A stretch of DNA of 64,000 bases, from the NCBI RefSeq assembly GCF_018320785.1, contig NC_054884.1, positions 21,887,667-21,951,666 on the forward strand, given 5' to 3'. The position numbers were made by a program, and so were the translations under genes. The stretch's first letter is position 1; each line of letters starts with the position of its first letter. Below the pieces are notes generated by a model. The model saw only the letters and a list, made by a program, of their open reading frames with translations, was not told where the DNA came from and searched no databases. This DNA is from Cheilinus undulatus. Lineage: Eukaryota; Chordata; Actinopteri; Labriformes; Labridae. This document shows positions 14,755-29,095 of the stretch, piece by piece.

Positions 14755-16660
14755 ATGTGTTTTGCACTGAGAGGCTTCTGTCTAGCCCACAGGTGTCAAA
14801 CTCAAGGCCCGGGGGCCAAATCCGGCCCATGTAATGATTATATCTGGACCACAAGATCATATTTGTATTCTGCCTGGTCCACCAGTATGAGGTCTGCAGA
14901 TTTCTTCCAGTATAACAATGCAAACTTCAACTTGATTATTTAAAATATACTTGTTAAGCCATAAAAATTTGAAAAAGTAAATAGTAAGAAAGATTTCATC
15001 AAAAGTCAAAAATGTGAGGAAAGAAATTAATTTGTGTTTTATTTCATATTTTCAATTTTGCATCTCAAGATTATGACTCAGACTTATGATTTTGAGTTTT
15101 CGTTTCATGTTTTGACCTTTTCAACTCATAATTTGGACTTACTATGTCACGTTTTTATCTTTTAGATTCCCAATTTTAAATTTTAAGTCACATTTTGACC
15201 TTTTCAACTCCTTACTTTGACTTTTTAATCTCATATTTTGACTTTTAAACTCATGATTTCAATTTTTTTCATATTTTGTCATTTTAAATTCTTAATTTTT
15301 ACTTTTTATACCATATTTTGACCTTTTACATTCACAATTTTTAATTTAAATCATATTTTGACATTTTCAACTCCTTATTTTGGCTTTTTAATACCATATT
15401 TTGGACTCACAATTTAAAATGTTTAGACATAATTGACTTTTAAAGTCATGATTTCAAATTTGATCTCTTATTTTGACCTTTCAAACTTAAGATTTCATCT
15501 TTCTCCTAGTATATTTTCTCTTTAAAAACATTATTTTTCTATTTTTAATATTATGTTCTGATTTTTTTTAACAAATAAATTGGAATTTTGATCTCAGATT
15601 TGAGCCTTTAAACTTATCACATTTATTTTTATTTATTTTATTTGAATTTCCAAATTATTTATAATCAGTGTTGTTGTTTTTTCATATTTTATTACTGGTG
15701 AAAATGAGGTTGACAGTTTAAGGTTGTGTTGACCCTGTTGGGCCCTCAGGTTAGACCTAAATCCAGAATCCGGCCCCTGCTGTGACTGAGTTTAACACCC
15801 CTGGTTTAGCCACTCTGCCATAAAGCCCAGATCAGAGGAGGGCTGCAGTGATGGTTGTCCTTCTGGAACTTTGTCCCACCTCCATACAGGATCTCTGGAG
15901 CTCAGAGTGACCGTCTGGTACTTGGCCCTTCTTCCCCAGTTGCTCAGTTTGGTCAGATGACCAGCTCTTGGAAGAGTGCTGGCTTATTCCATGTGAGAAT
16001 TTTGGATGCCACTGTGCTCCTGGGAACTTCTGGGAAAAGCTACAAGGAGTTCTGCTGCACTCTAATTTCCCAAGAGCTCAGTGACATCCGTATTTCTTAC
16101 ATGGAATAAGTGTGGCACAAGCAGGACTCTTCCAAGAGCTGATCATCTGACCAAACAGAGCAACCGTGGAAGAAGGGCTTTAGTAAGAGAGGTGACCAAG
16201 ATCCCAATGGCAACTTAGACTGAGCTCCAGAAAACCCGTGTAAAGATGGAACAAAGTTCCACAAGGACAAACATCACTCCAGCCCTCCTCTGATCTAGGC
16301 TTTATGGCAGAGTGGATAGACAAAAGCCTCTCAGTGCAAAACACATGAAAACCTGCTTGGAGTTTGTAAAAAAGCACCTGAAGGACTCAGACTGTGAAAA
16401 ACACTATTCTCTGGTCTGATGAAACCAAGATTGAAATGTTTGGCCTCAATTCTAAATGTTATGTCTGTAGGAAAGCAGGCACCACTCACCTGCCCCATAC
16501 AATCCCAACAAGTGTAGCATGGTGGTTGCAGCATCATGCTGTGGGGGTGCTTTTCAGCAGCAGAGACTGGGAGGGTGGGCATAGCTGAGAGTTGCCTAGC
16601 CAGAGATTTAACTTAAACCCTAGCAAACATCTCCAGAGAGACCTCAAAATGGCTGTCCAC
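14755..16660. mobile_element. palindromic Tc1-like remnant interrupted by a hAT-like element
   Basis: 14755-14787 plus 15804-16046 is one arm and 16047-16348 the inverted other arm. TGTGTTTTGCACTGAGAGG at the left mirrors CCTCTCAGTGCAAAACACA at 16329, and CTTATTCCATGT at 15983 mirrors ACATGGAATAAG at 16099. Both arms derive from the helix-turn-helix/early transposase part of a Tc1 element, as shown by the copy at 42240-43495. From 16348 the + strand continues into the transposase middle (TGGTCTGATGAAACCAAGAT encodes the WSDETK type first-Asp motif). Arms differ by about 30 bases of indels. No intact frame. Confidence 0.75.
14788..15803. mobile_element. hAT-like non-autonomous element, complete, 1016 bp
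   Basis: Terminal inverted repeats CACAGGTGTCAAAC (left) and, reversed, CAGGGGTGTTAAAC (right) match at 11 of 14 positions. Target duplication: GTCTAGCC (14780-14787) and GTTTAGCC (15804-15811), 8 bp as for hAT elements; the uninterrupted sequence GTCTAGTCACTCTGCC at 42896 shows the pre-insertion state. The subterminal part is CG-rich (GGCCCGGGGGCCAAATCCGG). The interior is AT-rich with repeats of TTTTGACCTTTTCAACTC type. No coding capacity. Confidence 0.85.
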
Positions 16661-18540
16661 AAAAAAAAAAAAAAAAAAAAATCTGTTTTCACTTTGTCAT
16701 TATGGATACTGAGCTTAGATTAATGAAAACTCTCTGAATGCACATGGAAAATGTGAAAAGGCATTTTTGTTGCCCTCTAGTGTGCTGCTGATCTCTGCTT
16801 GAGGTTGACATGTGGCTCCACTCATAATTATCCACATTATTGGGAATGTGTTGCAAGTAAGAGCTAGTTTAGCCATTAGTCAGCCTTTGAATGAAAATAA
16901 CTGACTGGTAGTTTCTTCTTTTTTGTGTAGAAGACAAGTCTCCATTTTTATTGAAGGATATGGAGCTGTGGCTCACACTGGCATAGCACACTTAAATTTC
17001 TGGCAAAACAATATGTAGGCAGATTGCATGTTGGGGTGAGTAAATTGCCAGCATTTGACTGGAAAAGGAAACAATATTTTAAAAAGACATGTTTGATTAT
17101 TATTTGCTGTTTTTTGACAGTTTAATAGGACTATAATGTTAAATTAATGCTGCTTTGATTTTTTTCACTCAAATATGAGTCACTGTCAAATTAATCAATC
17201 GATTCCAGCTCTTTTGCACATGCAGAATTTTCTCCTGTCATTGCATCCTGTCAGCTGAATCGGTATCTACTATCAAAGTAGTTATGTAAATGTTTTACTC
17301 ATCCTGTCATCTGTCCAATAAAAAAATCAAGAAATCATCATGTATTACATTTCTCTATTCCCACGCGTGCACATGTGCAGACATTCAAAGACTCCTACAG
17401 ACCAACTGATCCCTTCTGTCATCCAAAATAACAAACCACTTAGTGGGGAATAAGACATTTTCTGTTTTGGACATTCTTGTCATGCTTGGCTGAAATTTCC
17501 CATTTTCTCTGCAGGCTCAGTGGTACACGGCAGGTTCAAGTATCCAATTCAGGCCAATGATCAGAGCGGCTATTTTTAGTCTCTGATAATGGATTCTACT
17601 ATCAGCTGAGATGACCACCCTTGAATTCATAAAGCATCGCCTGCGTCCTTTAGACACAGCAGAAACCATGAGGGTGGCTCTCGAGGTGTAGAGAGATAAC
17701 ATGCCTGACCTTGTCGGCCTGTTTTCATCTCTATATAGCATAAGAGAGGCACTGCAACAGCTGCAGCTGTAAGATAAATAGATTTGAATATGAATGAGGC
17801 TCCATAATAACTAATATAATCACCTTATTCCCTTATACAGAAGTGTACGTGTCTATTAGGGAATATCTATGTATCAATCAAGTCCAACTAATTGGAAAAT
17901 TATTGCTTCTTATGTGTGGACCCTCTCAGATGTGTTACAGCCCCTTCTTAAGACGCATGGATAAGAAAATGCATTACACTAATGGGTACCATAACAAACT
18001 TATTTGAATATTTTTCATTATTCATAGCAGCAGGTTTAAGAGGCACTTTGTGAATGGATTATTAAATGAAATCTTTTCTATGCCCATACTTGCAGTCATT
18101 GTAGTTATATAACACAAGCACTAATGGCAGGAGTCTGGACATCGTCTTCTTTATCTTTATGCCGTAGGCAGACACAAGAGAGTCGAGTCACAGCCTTGGG
18201 TCAGTGCTGAGTGCACAGAGTCAGCAAGAGAGGGCCTTGAGGGTGATGAAAGCGTTTTAACAGGCTGGAGTTTCAGTATTTCCATTGAAGCCTCTGCTAC
18301 ATTATAATTCCAATGCCTGTAAACAGCAACGTACCAGGGCTGTTTGAAGGGCAGGGGGCAAAATGACAAAAAGGGTATCAGCAGGCGGAAAGATAAGAAA
18401 AATTAATAACTTTGTCTTGCAGTATTTTGAAGACTCTTTAGAAAGCTCTTCACTTTTTTGTTTTTTCTTCTTGGGATTCTGTAAATGTGAGTTTATAGTG
18501 TTATAGTTGCAAAGTAGGACCAGTTCTTGAAAACTTTTAA
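16661..18540. other. intergenic, nothing recognised
   Basis: Begins with a poly-A run (about 16660-16680). No gene or element recognised. Confidence 0.5.
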
Positions 18541-18780
18541 GTTCACGCTTTCAAGGACACAAGTGCACACTTTCAAGCCCTTACTTTGAAGTGCAGACTT
18601 TCAAGGACACACCTTGAAATACACCTACAGGTGGACATTTTGAGGCACTTTGAGGCATACTCTTCCAGTTATGCAATTTTAAGTGCCCACTTATTAGGGC
18701 TCACTATCATCCCACACTTCACAAAATATGTACTTTAATGCATGCATTTGAAAATGAGCTCCTCTAAAGTCCGAAGTCCT
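18541..18780 (+). repeat. CACTTTCAAG-type degenerate repeat, left part
   Basis: Repeated CACACTTTCAAG, GTGCAGACTTTCAAGG and ACTTTGA motifs. The same motifs recur at 21525-21760, on the other side of a Tc1 element and a microsatellite. Confidence 0.5.
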
Positions 18781-18894
18781 CTAAAGCCTGATAAATATAT
18801 TAGTTTAAGATATTAGAAATGAATGAAGTGGAGCTATCATTTTTTGCCCAAATGATGTACAGATTGTACAGATTACTTGGCACATATATATATA

Positions 18895-20575
<1,681 letters not shown>

Positions 20576-20769
20576 TTTAAATGGTTTAAAAAAGGGTAAA
20601 TTAAACTGCCTTGCCCTGATGTGGGCTAACCTTGCAAAGTAGATGGATACGCCCGTTTCCTTGTTTTTCACTGGCGACTCCATGCTACAAAGCTCCCATC
20701 TGAACCGTTTGGGCCCAGTTAGAAAGTGACAGGACCAATCAGCTATGAGGGGCAGTACTTTCAGACACA

Positions 20770-20970
20770 GCAGAGTCATGACGTAAACAAGCAGCAGCAA
20801 GAGCTGGTGCAGTTATGGAGGAAGAGATTGGCGTGGATGCTGCTAAAGCGCCAGTTTTATCAGAACTTGACGACATTTCTTTGTTAAAAGAAGAACAAAG
20901 AACAGCAGTGAGTTGTTTTCTTTTCAAAAACGACAAAAGTCGAGTACTTACATATCTATAGTTGCCATGT
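20770..20970 (+). pseudogene. RecQ-type helicase-like N-terminal fragment
   Basis: An ATG at 20815 opens a 48-codon frame: MEEEIGVDAAKAPVLSELD, then ISLLKEEQRTAVSCFL, ending at a stop at 20960. LKEEQRTA followed by a hydrophobic helix resembles the segment before the Walker A loop in RecQ-type helicases. Related sequences recur at 33.6-34.3, 45.8-46.2 and 62.9 kb, so this is a repeat-borne fragment, not a unique gene. The P-loop is missing here. Confidence 0.45.
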
Positions 20971-21524
20971 TTCGTGTTATTCCTTAGTAGCTGTGCATGC
21001 GCAGCTCGATAGCAGCTACTTCTCCTGTTTTGTTACTCTTATTGGCCCATAGAGATGTGATAGACAGAACGTTCACCCAATCACACTCCAAGCTTTTTTC
21101 AAATCCTCTGCCTTTTCTCAAACGCTTCCTATTGAAGCTTTCCCTGATGGATGTATGAAACAAATCTGTCTGGCGTGTCGGGTTAGATGTAGGCCACAAG
21201 TTAAAACACATCAGTCTAATAAAGCTGTTCTCTAAACTTTAACCTTCGGGGAAGTTTCAAAATTAGTAGAATGCAAGATTTAGAAAAACAGTTCGGTTAC
21301 ACTTTTGGTTTGTGCTTTTCAAAGTAAAAGCCCAATATTGCATTTCTGTGTCACCTTTTTTGTGCAGCATACTTTAATTCAGATTTTTTCTTGACTCAGT
21401 TATCCAATGATTTAAGTCCATGTAGGGAGATTTACTGAGGTAAAACAGACAAAAAAAGACAGGGCTGTGACAGAAGAAGGGGCAACCAATCCGCAGCAAA
21501 GGAAAGGTACACCTGGTATGTAAG
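20971..21524. other. intergenic, nothing recognised
   Basis: May contain more of the repeat that carries the helicase-like fragment; no independent support. Confidence 0.35.
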
Positions 21525-21760
21525 CATCAGGTGCACACTTTTGAGAGCACACTATTAAGTTCAGATTTCCCCACTGCAGGTACATAAATGTACTAAATAC
21601 ACACTATTCAATTCAATTTCAAGTTTTTTTGGTGCACAAGTACAAAATTATCTTTTACAGTGCACACTCAAGTTTTAACACTTATGCTTAAGTATTCTAT
21701 ATTACAAGTTCCCTTCAAAGTGCTCACTTTCAAGTGCAGACTTTAAAGTAAACATTGTTG
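21525..21760 (+). repeat. CACTTTCAAG-type degenerate repeat, right part
   Basis: Motifs GTGCTCACTTTCAAG and GTGCAGACTTTAAAGT match the left part at 18541-18780, suggesting one array split by later insertions. Confidence 0.4.
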
Positions 21761-24700
21761 TGGCTTATTTAGGATCTATGTTTGATAAATATACAGGTAG
21801 AGCTTTCTGTTAGCACTCTTTATTCATTTTTTCTATGTTTCTGCTGATTTTCTGTTAGCTGATGGTACTTGGTGGTATGGTGGCCTGGAAGTGTTATACA
21901 AAATTACAAAGTCTGAAACCCTTTTAAAAACTTGAAACAATTAAACATCAACAAAAGCATTTTTTTTATTTTATAAAACAACACATCATTTTACAAAATG
22001 TGTTTTTAAAAGTGTTTCTTGTTTTCACATTTGTTTAGTAAGTTGTTAATTTGTTGGTTTGTGAAAGTGTTATTAAACCTGTACATTTCTTTTGTCCTTT
22101 GTTGGCATTTTATGTTAAATGTAATTGTTTTGTCATTGTAAAAGTTTTTTGTAAAATGTAATGTAATTAATTGTTTTTTATTTTGTAAAAGTATTTGTTT
22201 AATGAAATCTTAAAATGTTTTTGTCAGTGTCAATTTGTTTCAAGTTTTGTGGAAGTGTTTCAAAAAAAAGCCATTTTTATTGCATTTCCAGGCCACCGTA
22301 CTGATGGATATGTATCAAACATTGCAATACAGCCAGAAATCGTGGGGAGCACACAGTCTGAAGTGCTCTGTAAAAATTCCCATTTCACCGTGTACTCACA
22401 GGTCAAATGTTCAGCAAATGTTTGAGGTTATAAATCAATATTCTGCATTGACCTGTAACTCCTCCCGTACATCTCCCTGCCTTGCACCCTGGAATTTAAA
22501 GGTATTTCCTTTGCTACTTCATTTAATCCGGTCCATGTTCAGGATTTTACAGAGGTCATCAGATGTTCAGAATAACATTTCAGGAGCTGCAGATCAGATG
22601 AAATACTGTGCTGTTTTACTGGTATGACATATTGGCCTGTACCGTAAGGGGGTAAACCCCCCAGCACCCATGTCAGCTGGCAGTCTTCCAAAAGGGCAAT
22701 TTCCCCCTTTTAGACTCAGGTTGGCCTCTGAGAGCTTTGAACACTGTTAAAGCCGCGTAAAGCCACTAATCCTGTGTGTGAAGTCCACCTCCTCAATGCC
22801 AGGACTGTTCATTCCTTCATGGTTGTTTTTGTTTCTCTAAAAGAAAACGTTTGTTTAAAACTAAGAGGCTTTTAAAATGATTAGAGACTAACCCCCAAAC
22901 ATCTGTACTTTCAAATGCTTCCATGTGTGAGAATGGTGGTCAGATCTCTTCAAGCTGAGAGAAACACTGATAACCTTTGATCAAGAAAGGCATGATAATA
23001 TCCTAGCATGTTACTCTTTTCTCCTTACATCTCTGAATGTTGGTTCTCCAGAACTTTACAAAAGAACACAAAAGTCTTAAAACACAATATTTTGTAAGTG
23101 AATTTACTGCAAGAAAGGCTGGACGCAGAATATACCATTTGAAATCATTTCAAACTTTTCTTTGTTTTCCCCCACTTTGGGAACTACCAAGCAAGCCTAC
23201 GGTATCTCAGATGCAGCACAGGATTGTAACAATCATTGGTGGGCTCATGATGTTTGAGAGACAGGGACAAAAATTATTTAAAGGGCACCTGCTGTAGTGG
23301 TGGGGCAACAGCACACTTAAGTTCAGTCAGAAACCCTCTCGTTGAATATTTTACCATTTTATTGAAAATAGATCTACAGTTTTACCTGGCGTAGAAGGCT
23401 CTGCCAAGTTTGCTTGCAAATTATAAGGGATTAATTTCAGTGTTGCATTTTTTAAAATATTAGATGTAGTTTTCAGAAATACTTTGCAATACTATTGATC
23501 ACTGAAGTAAAGGATAATACATTATTTCACAAATATGGTCTTAGAAGGTGTGGAAAAGTATAGAAAAGCATGAAAGTAGGAGCATTTTGACAACCCTAGT
23601 ATGAAAGCAGACTGCTTCTTTATGATGCTTCTTCTATTGGCACATTTAAAAATACATTAATACAATATAGTCCAAGGTTAAGCCTCATAATGCAATTTAT
23701 ATCCTATTCTGCTTTTTCCTGTGCAGCATCCTGACTGAAATTGTTTCATAAAGAGGCCTTATAGTGTTGATTCCAGGCTCATGTTTCTTACTCATATATT
23801 TCATCAGTATATCCATTTACATTACAATAATCAAATACTGAACATGACAGAGCACAACTGCCCATCTTTACATGTGCAATAATCAAAGAAGAGCAGATGG
23901 AGGCCGCTGAGCACCCGGTTCACATGGGAATCCAAACAGATGGACACACGAAGAGAAGCACCTGCTTCTGGCATGGAGCTTCAACGCTCACAGTGTGAGT
24001 GAGAGTGGAAAAAATCACAGGGGAATTTACTCTTACACGGTTACATGACATTTATGTGTATTAATGGAAGATTTATCAATGGTTCACATCAGAGACGTGT
24101 GCAATCTTGAAAGCATCCTCAGCTTCATCACTTAAACATATTGCAAACTCATAGAAGAAGATGTAAATCAGTCTTATTATTATTACCTTCTCACTGGCTG
24201 TACAACCACAAGATTCAGGCCGGGTTATGGCTCTCATTTAAACACTTCTTTAAACTGGGGGTAAGGCCCAGTTCAAGGCAAAAAATTGTTAATCTGTCCT
24301 TAAGTTTATGGTCTTCCACAGTTTTAAGATTGGTTCAGATTGAAAAATTGTCTTCTGTGTAGCCAGAAAAAATTTCTGTAAATGTCTTCTTAGCTTATGA
24401 CCATGTTTGGAATAAGTTTGTTTAACAGCCTAAAGCAATATGTTTGTCTAATAACTGACTGTCCCAAGGATAAGCTCAGTCCCCTAAACTCAATCTGATG
24501 AACAACGGGCATGCTGTTCAGATATCCGCTGATGTTCTTAGTTGTTTGAAATTTAGTTACAACTTTTCACTACAGTAAACACTGATGTTGGTGATAGGGC
24601 AAGCTAAGGTAAAGCCATGGGTTGCTATAATGTTAGTGCTGTTTAGCTGGTAACGTTATGTTGAAAAGTTTGCAGCAAGGTGATGTTGTGCCTGATGTTA

Positions 24701-25049
24701 TTGACATAGTGATTGAGGTTGTATTTGCCACTTTGCAGAAAAGTTTGATATCTTTTAAGACATTACCATAGAACAAATGTAGACATCCTTGTTGATCTTT
24801 ATGCTGAGTTGGCTGTGTGACCATGGATCACAGATTGCAGACGCCACACCTGTCAGAAGGGAAATACACGCAAAACCCTTTCTAAATCAAATCTGATTAA
24901 ACTTCTGGTTACAGTGAGGGCAAGGTGAGGGCTAGGCTACCAAAAGGTAAAAGTCAAAAATCTGTCCAGCAAAACCTGATTAAAAACGTAATAAAACAGA
25001 GTAAATGGCCTGCTTACAGGAAAAATGTTTGTCCTCCATGAAAACACTC
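21761..25049. other. intergenic, AT-rich, no gene recognised
   Basis: 21950-22260 is low-complexity T-rich sequence with repeated TTTTGTAAAA. Reading frames at 22195, 22235 and 23037 have no domain features. Confidence 0.5.
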
Positions 25050-25059
25050 GAATACAGCT

Positions 25060-25505
25060 AACATAGCTAAGGCTAAAGCAAACAAAAGTGCATTAGCTAA
25101 ATAGATAACATAGCAAACCTAAAGTCAACAAAGCTATGTTAGCTATGTAAGGTACGTATCCAATGTAGCTGCATAACTAACCTAGCTAAAGTTAAAGCAA
25201 AAAAAGGTAGGTTAGCTACATTCGTTTATGCTACGTTTGTTAAAGCTAGATCAGTTTTTAAGTACTTAAGTGAACAGTGGTTTGCTTTAGCTTTGTAGCT
25301 AAAGCTATTATAGCTATATGAGCTACGTTAGTTATGTAAGCTAGGTATCTAATGTAGCTTGATATCTAACATAGCTAAAGTAAATAAAGGTACATTAGCT
25401 ACATTAGTATAAGCTTTATTTGCTAAAGCTAGATCCATTTTTAAGTTATAATGTGAACAGTGGCTTGCTTTTGCTTTGTTCACTTTTGCTAAAGCTATTG
25501 TACTG
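25060..25505. repeat. TAGC-rich tandem repeat, about 2.3 units of ~187 bp
   Basis: GCTATGTTAGCTATGTAAGG at 25133 recurs as GCTACGTTAGTTATGTAAGC at 25322 (189 bases). GTGAACAGTGG recurs at 25270 and 25453 (183 bases). Dense in AGCTA palindromes. Confidence 0.75.
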
Positions 25506-25509
25506 TCCT

Positions 25510-25800
25510 GACGGATGCAGTGTCTCGCCGCTGCGGTCAGCAAGAGGGGGCATCTAAGATCTATGGTCAGCAGTTAGACCCCTCTCGTGTGACCTGCCAC
25601 ACAGTTTACAAAGGAGACACTTTGCTGTGTGAAAGGTTAAGAAAACAGGATAAGATACACTGCATTTTCTAACTTGCATCAGTTTTCCTAACAGTATAAC
25701 TTTCAATAAAACTGCAATCAAAATCAAAACTTCTAGTTTAAACTCACCGGGAGGCCGCCATGTTTTGGTCCACGCTGGTAGTTTGAGGTCACAGTTCTGC
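25510..25800 (-). repeat. dispersed repeat with first-exon-like ATGGCGGCCTCC-GTGAGT, copy 1
   Basis: On the - strand ATGGCGGCCTCCCG (25761-25748) is followed at once by GTGAGTTTAAACT, like a short first coding exon and splice donor. The other end carries GCCCCCTCTTGCTGACCGCA. Copy 2 at 26380-27025 has the same layout, so this is a repeat. Confidence 0.45.
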
Positions 25801-26379
25801 AGCACTCACTATGAGCTCCTCACCGTTGCCAGGAGGAACTGTTTTTCAGACGGTTTTACTGCTTGTAGCTGTTGCTGACACGAGTGTGCTTGTTTTGTCT
25901 CCCTGCTGTCAAAGCTCTGTCATTCCTCCTATGTTTTACATCAGTAAACCTCCCTACAAGTGACTGGATTCAGTGTATAGTGGAAGCTTGCCGAGGGCTT
26001 TTCCAAAATAATAGCATTATGTACCTACGAACAGAGTTTCTCAAAAGAAATGCTGAAATGGACTTTTACTTTGAAAAGCGCAAACCGTAAGTGCTTTCAT
26101 ACTGTGTTCATCTTTACCTCAACCAAGTGGGAACAGAAAGCTTCATAAAGAGTAGACGTTTGGGGAACAACTTTATCAAACAGACGCATTTTATCTGGTT
26201 CATCAAGAAACTGATTTTAAACATATTCTACAGATGTGGATTTAAATATTTGATACAAGGTAAATATGGCTCTGTATTTATCATTTTTTTTGTCTAGATG
26301 GACAGATAACCGCTTGTGGTGCAAATACAAAAAAGAAGAGACCTCAAATATTGAAATTCTCCATGCGTGAGATGTGCTG

Positions 26380-27025
26380 CGTTTCTGAGATGCAGCCCTA
26401 CCACTGGCTGTGACTTCACAGCGCCAGCGCAGTCTGAAGCATGGCTGCCTCCTGGTGAGTTCATAAACTCAAATTACTCAAAATGCAGATATCTAGTGAG
26501 TTTTTTAGTTCAATATACATACTAGAGATACAAATATCTATCCAACAAGATGAATTTGTCTGATCATGCAGGGTTCCTTTTCACATACCTCTGAGGTTGC
26601 ATTTATTAGCAATCAGCAATAATTATCCCCAGGTGCTGACATTTCTTTTTATCCTAGATTATTATGTTTATCTTTTCCTTGGTGTCCCTTCAAATCTACC
26701 TCCTGCAGGAAATGGCATTATTTGCATAATATTTTACCTCATAATGTTTTTATAATCATGTTTCTGCTGGATCACTGCTGTAATTAGCATATTTTTTCAT
26801 GTCAGCTATGAAAATCCGACTTGCCCTTTGTTTGACCTTTTAGCTCACCAAAGGAGTCCAAGAAAACATATTGTGAACACTGACACAAAAGTGTTTTTTC
26901 TACTTACAATGTGCTTGAGCTGTAGACTGTTAATCAAAACGGACAGGGCAACAGCTGCCTGGGAGTGAGGCAAAAATAAATTGCGCTCCCCCTGCTGACT
27001 AGGTGCAGTATAGGTCATAAATCAC
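26380..27025 (+). repeat. dispersed repeat with first-exon-like ATGGCTGCCTCC-GTGAGT, copy 2
   Basis: ATGGCTGCCTCCTG at 26441-26454 followed by GTGAGTTCATAAACTC, and a distal CTCCCCCTGCTGACTAGGTG near 26986. Inverted relative to copy 1, about 0.6 kb away. Confidence 0.45.
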
Positions 27026-28420
27026 ACTGTCATGATATTTTCACTCTGGTTTATGATCACCTGTTAATTTCTTGTTTTGTTTTCAGTTGTTATTTGATGA
27101 TAAACAATATAGTTATTAAACCTACCATAACCACAAGTTTCTTCTCAAACCAATAACAAGAATCTATTGTGCTGAGGATGGTATGAATTTAAAGGATCTT
27201 TGGCTTTCAGTCAAATGTGTACTTTGGCTAGCGGTAGGGACGTTACATCAGTTCCCCATTTTCACCTCCCTTCTGTGCATGTTTTGGCTCCAAATTACAT
27301 CACCAGTGCAACATGTCTGCTGCCATTTCAGGAGTATTTTGGCTCCATATTTGTTCAGCAAATTGAGAAGGAGATGGTTTGTCGACATTAAAATACAGTC
27401 AAGGATTTGGAAGTACTTTTAAATAGCATTTCTAAAATTTTAAACAGGAAATGGTCTCATAATCTGAATGTTTTCCCCTCTTTTCCATGATTATGTTGTC
27501 TTTGATCTAGAGCAGATGGCAGTAGGCGGTGGTTGGCAGAGACAATAATATTCAGTCTGGACGAGAGGAGATTCAGTTTGTGTAACACATGAATGAAAAC
27601 TCACACCTGTTGCTGCTCGGAGGATCTGAGAAAACTGGAGACACGTCTGTGAAGCTTCAGTACCTAACTTCATTCTGCTACAAAACCATGTTTGGTCTCT
27701 GTTTCATGAGGGCATTAACATCTGAATTACTGGAATTTGATTGGGGAATGAGTCCTTTTTTAGTTGTGCTTGCTTTTGTCATATATCAGGGATAAAACAT
27801 ATTTGATGGAGTTCAAGCAGGGGGAAATTAAATTTCAAGGGAGGTGTGGTAGCACTTTTGAGTTCCAGTTGGTCATCATGAAGTTAGAGCTTGTAGCCAG
27901 TTAACTTGTTTTTAAACTGAACAAAGGACTGAAAACAGCTTTGTTAAAAGTAAGAAACTTTACATTTTCTGTTAATGTTCAAGAACATTAAGTATCTTCT
28001 TGTCTGGTTCATAACTTCTTTATAAAACAATAAAATGGATTTTCCCTCCAACTTTATATGGATAAAGCGGAGAGGATATGGCATGCTAATTTGAAATGTT
28101 AACCCATAAGAACCCAAACCCATTTCTCCTCAAAGAAAAATTATGAGTGAAGTGAAACAGACCAAACAGACCACATGGAGCACATTTCTGGCATTTTTTC
28201 CAAAATACCACACCCAAGTGTTAAAGATCTGAGAAGTTACATATATGTCACATTGGCCGTTACTGGTAAATTTATTCCTCAGCTGCAACTAAATCAGACT
28301 GATAGCCTTTTTCAGTTTGGTAACAAATAAATAAAATTAAATATAAATAAATATAATATATAATATAAAATAATATATAATATAATATAAAATTCCACAA
28401 AATTATAACTTAACCTCTTA
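27026..28420. other. intergenic, nothing recognised
   Basis: Short chance reading frames only; 28320-28395 is AATATA-rich. Confidence 0.5.
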
Positions 28421-28617
28421 CAGTACCAGTCAAAAGTTTGAAGAATCTAAAATAGAAAACATATTCTGGTTCGTTTAACACTTTTTGTTTACTACATAAT
28501 TCCATCTGTGTTCTTTCATAGTTTTGGTGTCTTTTGTATTAATCTACAATGTAGACATAATAAAAATAGAGAAAACCTTTGAATAACTGGTTTTGTCCAA
28601 ACTTTTGACTGGTAGGG
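28421..28617. mobile_element. Tc1-derived MITE, 197 bp
   Basis: Ends CAGTACCAGTCAAAAGTTTG (left) and the near-reverse complement CAAACTTTTGACTGGTAGGG (right), flanked by TA on both sides. No coding sequence; a deletion derivative of a Tc1-like element. Confidence 0.8.
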
Positions 28618-28649
28618 TAGGTTTAATAGTTTAATAACAAAATCTTTTT

Positions 28650-29095
28650 TCTGATCTGGGCTTTATGGCAGAGTGGAAGACGGAGGCCTCTTCTCAGTGT
28701 AAAACACATGAACGCCCACTCTGAGTTTGCTTGATGAAGCAAAGACTGAACTGTTTGACCTCAATTCTAAATGATATGTCTAGAGGAAACCAGGCACCAC
28801 TCATCACCTGCCCAGTCCCAACAGTGAAGCATGGTGGTGGCAGCATCATGCTGTGGGGATGTTTTTGCAGCAGGAGTGGCTTACGGACACTATGAATGTC
28901 CTAGAGGGGCCCAACCAGAGCCCTGACCTGAACCCTATCAACAATCTCTGAAGAGACCTGAAAATGGCTGTCCAATTCGGCTGAGCTTGAGAGGATTTAT
29001 AAAGAATGGCAGAGCTTGTTGTGTCAAATTCAAAAAAGACCAGAGGTGCTTCAACTAAGTACTGAGTAAAGGGTTTGAATGCTGATGTCAAATGT
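28650..29095 (+). pseudogene. Tc1-like transposase remnant, C-terminal half
   Basis: Homologous to the 16.3 kb and 42.3-43.5 kb Tc1 relics: CTGGGCTTTATGGCAGAGTG, CACCACTCATCACCTGCCCA, GGTGGTGGCAGCATCATGCT. Then CCAGAGCCCTGACCTGAACC encodes the PDLNP motif before the catalytic Glu. Several deletions; no open frame. Confidence 0.7.

Noticed and set aside
22195..22627. Overlapping frames of 76 and 130 codons
   Set aside because: T-rich low-complexity start, no domain, and no start or splice context.
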